From the IMG/VR virus record IMGVR_UViG_3300040808_002695, positions 1 through 46,232 of that record: a stretch of DNA of 46,232 nucleotides, one strand, 5' to 3'. A program made the translations under genes and the position numbers. The first letter of the stretch is position 1. Each line of letters opens with the position of its first letter. The notes below the pieces were generated by a model. That model searched no databases. It was given only the letters and a program-made list of their open reading frames with translations, and was not told the DNA's origin. The DNA comes from a virus. This document shows, in pieces, positions 41,047-46,232 of the stretch.

Positions 41047-41071
41047 CTAAGACCAGTAAAGGACACATATC

Positions 41072-42943
41072 ATGCAGATCGCCATTGATACCGAAACCTA
41101 CTTGATTAAGGGTGCGAACGTCCCGCCGTTCGTGTGTTTGAGTTATGCGGAATGTGAGGGGAACATCTGGGAGAGCGGAGTGATGCGAGGTAACGATGCG
41201 TACGAATACCTCCGCTCCGCATTCGCGAGAGACGAAATCATCATGCACAATGCTCGCTTTGATCTCCTCGTGATCGCGAGAGCGTGGCCTTCGTTGCTCC
41301 CCCTCATCTTCACAGCGCTCGAGGACAACCGCGTCCATGACACAGGGATCCGCGAAAAACTCCATAAGATCGCTTCGGGGGGAAGCGGGGAGGGGATGAT
41401 TTTCCGAGAGGATGAGAGCGGTAATGCGGTCAAGGTTGCCGCTAAACTGAGCCTCGCGGGGCTCGTTTACAAGTACTATGGAGTAGACATCAGCGCCGCG
41501 AAAAAAGGCGACGTGCGTCGATCTTACGATGACCTCGATGACCAACCTCTCGAGACATGGGGAGCAGAGGCGATTGAGTACGCGACGCAAGATGCTATCC
41601 TCACGGGCCTCGTTTACTTCGCTCAGTGCGTAGGCATTGAGTCTGACGAGCTCCGAGACGAGACTGCTCAGGTGCGAGCCGACTTCGCGCTCGGGCTTCT
41701 CAGTACTGAGGGGATCCGCGTTGACGAGGGAGCCGTTGCGGGAGTTCGGGAAGCGCTGGAAGCTGAGATCGATAAGCTGCGTGCTCCTCTGAGGAGAGCA
41801 GGAATCCTAAACCCTCGAGGAAAAGCGAATACAGCCTTCATCAAAGATCGCGTTGACGAGCTCTTATGTTCGCGCGGGATAGAAGTACCGAAGACCGCGA
41901 GCGGAGCAGTGAGCACAGGCAAAGACGCGCTCAAGCTCACCGAGGATCCTGACTTGCTCACTTACCTACGATACAAAGAAGCGCAGAAGCTTCTCAGCAC
42001 ATACGTCGGCGCTCTGGAATCCGCGCCGAGTTACGGGGGGATCATTCGCCCTGAATACAAAGTGCTCATGAAGACGGGACGCACCTCATGCAAGGGGCCG
42101 AATCTCCAGAACCTCCCCCGATCGGGAGGGGTGCGTGATTGCTACGTGCCGAGAGACGGGAGCGTCTTCATACTCTGCGATTATGACGCGGCGGAGATGC
42201 GGACTCTCGCCCAATGCTACCTTGATATTGTCGGAAAGCACTCCCCTCTCGGAGAGATGTATGCACGAGATCCGAAGTTTGATCCTCACTCGTATCTCGG
42301 CGCTCAGCTCCTCGACATCACTTATGAGGAGATGCTTGAGCGTGTTGCACGCGGAGACAAACAGGCGAAGTCGATGAGACAAAGAGCGAAGCCCGCTAAC
42401 TTCGGATACGCAGGAGGAATGGGTGCAGGAGCGTTCATCGATTATGCGCGTTCCTATGGCGTGGATCTGACAACGGAAGAAGCCGAGGAGCTCAGAGAGA
42501 CATGGATCTCGACGTATGAAATGAAGCCTTGGTTCCGCGCCGCCGATCGAGCTGTGGAGCGAGGGAGCGTCGAGTGTCCTCGCTCTGGGCGCTTTCGTGG
42601 CCGTCCCGCGTACACTGAAGCCTGCAACATGCCCTTCCAAGGCATGGCGGCAGACGGAGCAAAGCAAGCATTGTTCGAGGTCGCTCGCGAGTGTTGGAGC
42701 GATCCTGACTCTCCGCTCTTCGGCGCTCGACCCGTCGCGTTCATCCATGATGAGATCATCGTAGACGTGCGCGAGGATCAAGCCCATGATGCGGCGATGC
42801 GAGTCAAAGAGATCATGGAGAGCGCGATGAACAAGGCGACTCCCGATGTTCCCTCAAGCGCTTCTCCTGCTCTCGCAACTCGATGGCTCAAGGGCGCTGA
42901 TCCGAAGTATGATGATGTGGGGCGTCTGATCCCCTGGGCCTAG
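41072..42943 (+). CDS. Family A DNA polymerase with 3'-5' exonuclease
   Basis: This is a 623-residue protein. The exonuclease is complete: D6 and E8 (AIDTET), HNARFDLLVI (Exo II) and YATQDAIL (Exo III). The polymerase has TGRTSCKGPNLQNLPRSG, motif A CDYDAAEMRTL (D370), motif B RQRAKPANFGYAGGMG (R436, K440, F444) and motif C FIHDEI (H559, D560, E561). All catalytic residues are present. In motif B the position equivalent to Tyr766 of E. coli Pol I is Gly448, within the AGGMG variant common in phages. Phe at the 762-equivalent favours dNTPs over dideoxy analogues. There is no 5'-nuclease domain. It replicates phage DNA with the primase-helicase and SSB-like protein. Confidence 0.93.
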   Translation: MQIAIDTETYLIKGANVPPFVCLSYAECEGNIWESGVMRGNDAYEYLRSAFARDEIIMHNARFDLLVIARAWPSLLPLIFTALEDNRVHDTGIREKLHKIASGGSGEGMIFREDESGNAVKVAAKLSLAGLVYKYYGVDISAAKKGDVRRSYDDLDDQPLETWGAEAIEYATQDAILTGLVYFAQCVGIESDELRDETAQVRADFALGLLSTEGIRVDEGAVAGVREALEAEIDKLRAPLRRAGILNPRGKANTAFIKDRVDELLCSRGIEVPKTASGAVSTGKDALKLTEDPDLLTYLRYKEAQKLLSTYVGALESAPSYGGIIRPEYKVLMKTGRTSCKGPNLQNLPRSGGVRDCYVPRDGSVFILCDYDAAEMRTLAQCYLDIVGKHSPLGEMYARDPKFDPHSYLGAQLLDITYEEMLERVARGDKQAKSMRQRAKPANFGYAGGMGAGAFIDYARSYGVDLTTEEAEELRETWISTYEMKPWFRAADRAVERGSVECPRSGRFRGRPAYTEACNMPFQGMAADGAKQALFEVARECWSDPDSPLFGARPVAFIHDEIIVDVREDQAHDAAMRVKEIMESAMNKATPDVPSSASPALATRWLKGADPKYDDVGRLIPWA

Positions 42944-42946
42944 AGC

Positions 42947-43195
42947 CTAGAGTCGAGAGCTCAAGGACTCGATGCGCTCCTCTAATCTACCGAGCAACGT
43001 CGCGATGTTATTGAGCTTTTCCTCTGTTCGCGACCACGCTCTCTCGGAGTTCGCGACGTTCTGCTCGAGTTGAGCGAGCTTCGTGCGCATCTCTGCGAGT
43101 TCAGCCGCTTGCTGGGCTCGCGATCCCGAGATCTGCCAAAGTGTATAACCGAGCCCGACGACCGTTGCGAGCTGAGTCAATGTGAGTTCATTCAT
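42947..43195 (-). CDS. Small membrane coiled-coil protein, putative lysis protein
   Basis: The 82-residue product has one membrane helix near the N-terminus (LTQLATVVGLGYTLWQI), then about 60 residues of charged coiled-coil-like helix (EMRTKLAQLEQNVANSERA onward). The start at 43195 overlaps the upstream stop (ATGA); a longer frame to 43267 lacks this coupling. It is the last of three membrane genes after the tail fibres and ends 3 bp from the convergent polymerase gene. It may be a holin or holin regulator; no diagnostic motif is present. Confidence 0.55.
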   Translation of the reverse strand: MNELTLTQLATVVGLGYTLWQISGSRAQQAAELAEMRTKLAQLEQNVANSERAWSRTEEKLNNIATLLGRLEERIESLSSRL

Positions 43196-43662
43196 TTCTG
43201 ACTCGCGATCATCGCAAAAGTGAAGACGACGGAAGCGGAGAGCGAGGTGATGCCGATCCACATCCACAGAGACTCCCGATTCTCCGCCACCTGGGCGCGA
43301 TCGGTCATCTCATCGAGAGCGAGCTGAGTCTCTGAGAGTCGAGCGACATACTGCGCGTTCGCCTCCTTCAGTGTCTCGGTGCTCTGATCTCGAAGAGCTC
43401 TATCTCTATCAATCCCATCAGCACACGCACCGAGCGCCTCTGTCACGCCGAGATCACAGGTGTCTCTCAGCGAGCGGATCGCTGACCGAATCCTTAACCA
43501 GTCGGCCCGATTCACGAATGCCCCATCACTCGGCGCGGGAGCTCCCAACGTCAAACGGGTTGCGACGATCGGACGGACCGAGGGATCAAAGTCGAGTGTT
43601 AGAATAGAGGGAGGGGTCGATGCCTGAAGGATCACCATGAGCGAACTGACGAGAAGGTTCAT
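43192..43662 (-). CDS. Membrane protein with C-terminal anchor, putative lysis protein
   Basis: The 156-residue product begins with a hydrophobic signal-like stretch (MNLLVSSLMVILQAS). A soluble helical section follows (about residues 55-120, including LRDTCDLG and ETLKEANAQYVARLSETQLA), and a strong C-terminal membrane helix (WMWIGITSLSASVVFTFAMI) ends it. This outline could be a spanin-like or envelope-disrupting protein. The start is set by the ATGA overlap with the gene upstream, with GGGGGTG as the likely ribosome-binding site. The longer GTG start at 43674 is less likely. Confidence 0.5.
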   Translation of the reverse strand: MNLLVSSLMVILQASTPPSILTLDFDPSVRPIVATRLTLGAPAPSDGAFVNRADWLRIRSAIRSLRDTCDLGVTEALGACADGIDRDRALRDQSTETLKEANAQYVARLSETQLALDEMTDRAQVAENRESLWMWIGITSLSASVVFTFAMIASQK

Positions 43663-43970
43663 TGACACCCCCACGCATTCGCGTCTTCGAGCGCTCGCGA
43701 AACCTCACGCGCACAGACGGCCTCGCAGTCTATCGCGCAGTTCGCTGCACACTGAGCCTTCGTCATCGTGAGGTCGATATTAAGCGCGTCTCGAGCTTCT
43801 GTGAGCTGTGCCACTTCGTCGAGGAGCGGTCTGCGTGCGTCGAGGCATTGGCGCTCAGCCTCCTCGACTCCCACGCTCACACCCCATAAGTACACGGTCA
43901 CTGAGAACGAGAAGAAAAGAAACCCGATCCCCCACACGTACTCGGAAGAGATGTTACTGAGATTCTTCAT
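43659..43970 (-). CDS. Small Cys-rich membrane protein, putative spanin-like
   Basis: The 103-residue product has an N-terminal membrane helix (VWGIGFLFFSFSVTVYLWGV). An acidic coiled coil (VEEAERQCLDARRPLLDEVA) and a Cys-rich end (KAQCAANCAIDCEAVCAR) follow. One membrane helix with an outer coiled coil resembles an inner-membrane spanin, and Cys could link partners by disulfides. GGAGG lies five bases before the ATG at 43970, which overlaps the preceding stop. Lysis role is inferred from position and topology. Confidence 0.5.
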   Translation of the reverse strand: MKNLSNISSEYVWGIGFLFFSFSVTVYLWGVSVGVEEAERQCLDARRPLLDEVAQLTEARDALNIDLTMTKAQCAANCAIDCEAVCAREVSRALEDANAWGCQ

Positions 43971-44449
43971 CCCAACCTCCACAACAAAGCCCGCACTCGG
44001 CCTGACAAGTAGTTATGAGTGCTGTTAGAGTCGTTGATGTCGCTAGTGACTGAAGAGCCCTCAATGTTTAGCGTAACTGTCACGGGGGCCGATGTGCAGT
44101 CGATCAGTGCAGTCGCGAGCTCATCCCCCCCGAAGGCGTGCAAGGTTTTTTGCACAGTTAAAAACCCAGAGCGCCCATATTGGGTATTGGTGGTGCTGTC
44201 CCGCCAAGCATATCTGATCCACCCTTGATCAGAATAGACTTGAGGTGAACCCTTTATCCACCACCAATACCCTGTGGGGAGAGTGATGGCGTTGCTTGTA
44301 ATTGAGACGCTTGAGGCCGCGGATCCTAGGAGGTCTCCCGCTGAGTCAAAGGGAATCGGTGAGTTAGTGGCCACTGTCCCATCGCTACCGCTCCACGAGG
44401 CAATAACCACCGATGCTTTCATACGTCGCGTAATTTGGTAGTGGCTCAT
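43967..44449 (-). CDS. Small virion-surface-like protein, copy 3 of a related trio
   Basis: The 160-residue product is beta-rich (SSVSITSNAITLPTGYWWWI, SGFLTVQKTLHAFGG, APVTVTLNIEGSSVTSD) and ends RVRALLWRLG. The order LP-x-G-x-Y-W, then GW, then VTL, then a Trp-Arg C-terminal strand, is also seen in the 44850-45284 protein. This suggests paralogues of a C1q/TNF-like jelly-roll type used as receptor-binding heads. The start overlaps its upstream neighbour by 4 bp. By-eye resemblance only. Confidence 0.5.
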   Translation of the reverse strand: MSHYQITRRMKASVVIASWSGSDGTVATNSPIPFDSAGDLLGSAASSVSITSNAITLPTGYWWWIKGSPQVYSDQGWIRYAWRDSTTNTQYGRSGFLTVQKTLHAFGGDELATALIDCTSAPVTVTLNIEGSSVTSDINDSNSTHNYLSGRVRALLWRLG

Positions 44450-44853
44450 GGGCTGACTCCGAAAATTACAATGCGGCTATTGTCTCCGCCGCTCGCGGGG
44501 CCGAAGGCACCTTCTCTGATTCCGTTCGAGTAGTAGACCCCCCGAACGCCCCCATAAGCAAACGCCGCCACCGATTCATCCACGCTCACCCCCCTAGTTT
44601 GAAACTCCGCATAAAAGGAGTGTCCCGACAGCTTGACATCTGTGTTGGCTGCGCTGGCGTAATATCGAGCCAGCCTCCCATTCACGACCGTGATCTGGGC
44701 CAGCGTGCCGGCTGGAGCTGAGACGGCGTTGTATCCCGCCGAAGATAGGCTGACTCTTCCCGTGTTGTATTCCATACCGCCACCAAGTGATGTGTTGGGC
44801 CCGTTGCTCCATGACCCATGTGAAATGTTGAACGGACTATTGAATAAGCTCAT
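44446..44853 (-). CDS. Small virion-surface-like protein, copy 2
   Basis: The 135-residue product is Gly/Ser/Asn-rich (NISHGSWSNGPNTSLGGG) with short strands (LAQITVVNGRLARYYASAAN, GVSVDESVAAFAYGGVRG). It has no charged helix, signal peptide or membrane segment. Position between two similar-sized beta proteins and downstream of the tail fibre suggests a fibre-tip or adhesin role. Both ends are coupled by ATGA. Confidence 0.45.
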   Translation of the reverse strand: MSLFNSPFNISHGSWSNGPNTSLGGGMEYNTGRVSLSSAGYNAVSAPAGTLAQITVVNGRLARYYASAANTDVKLSGHSFYAEFQTRGVSVDESVAAFAYGGVRGVYYSNGIREGAFGPASGGDNSRIVIFGVSP

Positions 44854-45284
44854 CTTGGAACCCTCCAGACATAGGCTATGGCGTCTGACGTCCAGCTGAG
44901 GCTACCGTTTGCGCTCGCGGTTTGTCTCAAGGTCAGCACGCCCGAAGAATGCAACGTAAACGCGCATTCGGCAGCGTCGCAACTTTCATTCGCGTAATAA
45001 TCGCTACCACCAACTTTACCAATTTGATTGCCATCCAAAAACCAATGCATCTGATTTGTCCGCGCCGTAGTCCAGTGCCCTGGAGACGGGCGAGTGAAGT
45101 CACCCAGAGCCTGAGCGTAATAGTGCCCGGCTGGCAGGTTGAGGTCGGTGCCGTTGCTGACGCTCAAGAGGTTGGAAACCGTCTGCTGTAGTATCGTCAA
45201 AGTGTACGTGTACGCGGTTTGAGTCGGCGTGCCCGAGAATCGGAGCTCGCAAACGTACGGTGCTACGGGGTGTCGATATGTCAT
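44850..45284 (-). CDS. Small virion-surface-like protein, copy 1
   Basis: The 144-residue product has a beta-rich body (CELRFSGTPTQTAYTYTLTI, LNLPAGHYYAQALG, SSGVLTLRQTASANGSLS) ending AIAYVWRVPR, and a Cys pair (ESCDAAEC). It looks like a distant paralogue of the 43967-44449 product. The start at 45284 forms an ATGA with the tail-fibre stop; a longer frame to 45296 is less likely. It is probably a receptor-binding or fibre-tip protein, by context. Confidence 0.5.
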   Translation of the reverse strand: MTYRHPVAPYVCELRFSGTPTQTAYTYTLTILQQTVSNLLSVSNGTDLNLPAGHYYAQALGDFTRPSPGHWTTARTNQMHWFLDGNQIGKVGGSDYYANESCDAAECAFTLHSSGVLTLRQTASANGSLSWTSDAIAYVWRVPR

Positions 45285-46232
45285 ACCAAAAACCACCGAT
45301 TGTTTGAGCCATCACTCACAACTGTTACCGCATCGTACTGACTCGGCAGCTCATAAGTCGTCTGTGTTGAAAAGTCGATGTACTCCGTACCATTGGGGTT
45401 CAGGGTCAGCTTGTATGTTCCCAGGTTTTTGATCGTGTATCGATAGCCGCTTGCCACTGAAGCGCTGGTCGGAAGTGCTATCTCAATGTCGGCGCTCGGC
45501 GTGATCAAAAAAATCTCTTCGATCCCGGTGCTGGTCGCGATGGTGTAGTTCGTCGCAGAACTGACTGAGCGAACGTTTGGCGCGGCTGCTGATACTGCCG
45601 ATAGCGCTGTATCAATCCCTGACAAGTGGCCGTCGATATTAGCGTTTGTCGGTGTGTAGTTTGTGGCTGTGTGATCCGCAGAGAGATCGTCCCCACTGAG
45701 TACGACAACTCCCGTTGCACCGTTCACGGAATCGACGGGAGCGCTCGTGAGGTAACCCGCGTCATTGTTCAGCGTACTCACATTGATCGATGCCAGGTTA
45801 GCTGGCACGAGCGCTCTATCTGTCGCTGTTGCGGCTGTTGCTTCTGCGTTGGTCGCGATCTCGATGATTCCCGCTGTCGTCTCGCTCGCCGCGCTAACCG
45901 CGACCGAAGCTAGTGCGGTATCAATTCCGCTTAAATGTCCATCGATATTAGCGTTTGTCGGTGTGTAGTTTGTGGCTGTGTGATCCGCAGAGAGATCGTC
46001 CCCACTGAGTACGACAACTCCCGTGAGGCCGTTCACGGAATCGACGGGAGCGCTCGTGAGGTAACCCGCGTCATTGTTCAACGTGCTCACATCAATCGAT
46101 GCCAAGTTAGCTGGCACGAGCGCTCTATCTGTCGCTGTTGCGGCTGTTGCTTCTGCGTTGGTCGCGATCTCGATGATTCCCGCTGTCGTCTCGCTCGCCG
46201 CGCTAACCGCGACCGAAGCTAGTGCGGTATCA
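45281..46232 (-). CDS. Tail fibre with 103-residue tandem repeats, 5' end beyond the window
   Basis: The frame is open to the right edge, so the N-terminus is missing. Two complete 103-residue units carry SETTAGIIEIATNAEATAAT, then DRALVPANLASI, STLNNDAGYLTSAPVDSVNG and TGVVVLSGDDLSADHTATNY. These are all common tail-fibre repeat motifs. The unique C-terminal part has NVRSVSSATNYTIATSTGIE and ends YRYTIKNLGTYKLTL, then SDGSNNRWFLV. The fibre would trimerise and bind the host surface. The three small genes downstream, all coupled, may form its tip or chaperone it. Confidence 0.8.
   Translation of the reverse strand, partial: DTALASVAVSAASETTAGIIEIATNAEATAATATDRALVPANLASIDVSTLNNDAGYLTSAPVDSVNGLTGVVVLSGDDLSADHTATNYTPTNANIDGHLSGIDTALASVAVSAASETTAGIIEIATNAEATAATATDRALVPANLASINVSTLNNDAGYLTSAPVDSVNGATGVVVLSGDDLSADHTATNYTPTNANIDGHLSGIDTALSAVSAAAPNVRSVSSATNYTIATSTGIEEIFLITPSADIEIALPTSASVASGYRYTIKNLGTYKLTLNPNGTEYIDFSTQTTYELPSQYDAVTVVSDGSNNRWFLV
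45609..46232 (-). repeat. 309-bp tandem repeats in the tail-fibre gene
   Basis: Two consecutive units (45609-45917 and 45918-46226) are highly identical. The string GACCGAAGCTAGTGCGGTAT occurs at 45902 and 46211, exactly 309 bp apart, and the repeat runs on past the window edge. Because 309 is a multiple of three, copy-number change keeps the frame and would lengthen or shorten the fibre. Confidence 0.9.

Noticed and set aside
42086-42787. 233-residue minus-strand frame opposite DNA polymerase
   Set aside because: It is opposite polymerase motifs A to C and shows no start signals.
1-46232. tRNA genes, integrase, attachment sites or insertion sequences
   Set aside because: None could be recognised by eye; a tRNA scan and a transposase search would be needed to be sure.

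Overview
The window is a contiguous part of the genome of a tailed, contractile-tail bacteriophage (myovirus morphology). It has a portal, a Mu F-like head protein, a prohead protease, a scaffold-like protein and an HK97-like capsid protein. These are followed by head-tail connectors, tail sheath, tail tube, chaperone, tape measure, baseplate hub, a LysM/gp25-like protein and baseplate J. A replication block follows (primase-helicase, Cas4/RecB-like nuclease, SF2 helicase, SSB-like protein, family A DNA polymerase), and no host housekeeping genes are present. Genes use Shine-Dalgarno sites and very often ATGA or TGATG start/stop overlaps. Intergenic gaps carry sigma70-like promoters, so the host is a bacterium, but nothing identifies which one. 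Terminase, integrase and repressor genes are not in the window. Both ends cut through genes: the methyltransferase at the left and the tail fibre at the right.

Layout. 1-1543 (+): the end of a DNA methyltransferase and a 23-residue-repeat (STPR-like) basic protein. 1690-3347 (-): an operon of small genes: an 18-residue hydrophobic peptide, an acidic repeat protein, a Cys-rich protein, a small protein and a ribbon-helix-helix protein. It is fed by a promoter in the divergent control region 3390-3500, which also feeds a DUF3310 gene on the + strand. 3738-5005 (-): a two-gene operon of a class III nucleotidyl cyclase with a C-terminal membrane anchor and a two-helix membrane coiled-coil protein. 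Its promoter shares bases with that of the + strand CHAP lysin. 5058-33809 (+): a nearly gapless lysin, head, tail and baseplate block. 33889-42943 (+): replication and recombination genes with three spaced promoters of one family. 42947-46232 (-): a tail-fibre gene with 309-bp repeats, three small surface-protein-like genes and three small membrane coiled-coil proteins that look like a lysis cassette.

Most unusual points. (1) A phage-encoded class III cyclase operon with two membrane proteins resembles the layout of cyclic-pyrimidine (Pycsar) signalling and sits opposite the lysin. (2) Two adjacent proteins in the head region share an almost identical 157-residue N-terminus but have unrelated C-termini, one of which looks like a DNA sliding clamp. 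(3) An STPR-like repeat protein is present. (4) A tiny membrane peptide shares its translation leader with neighbouring genes. (5) A terminator or attenuator lies between the promoter and start codon of the DNA polymerase gene. All functional calls come from reading motifs by eye; no database search was possible.
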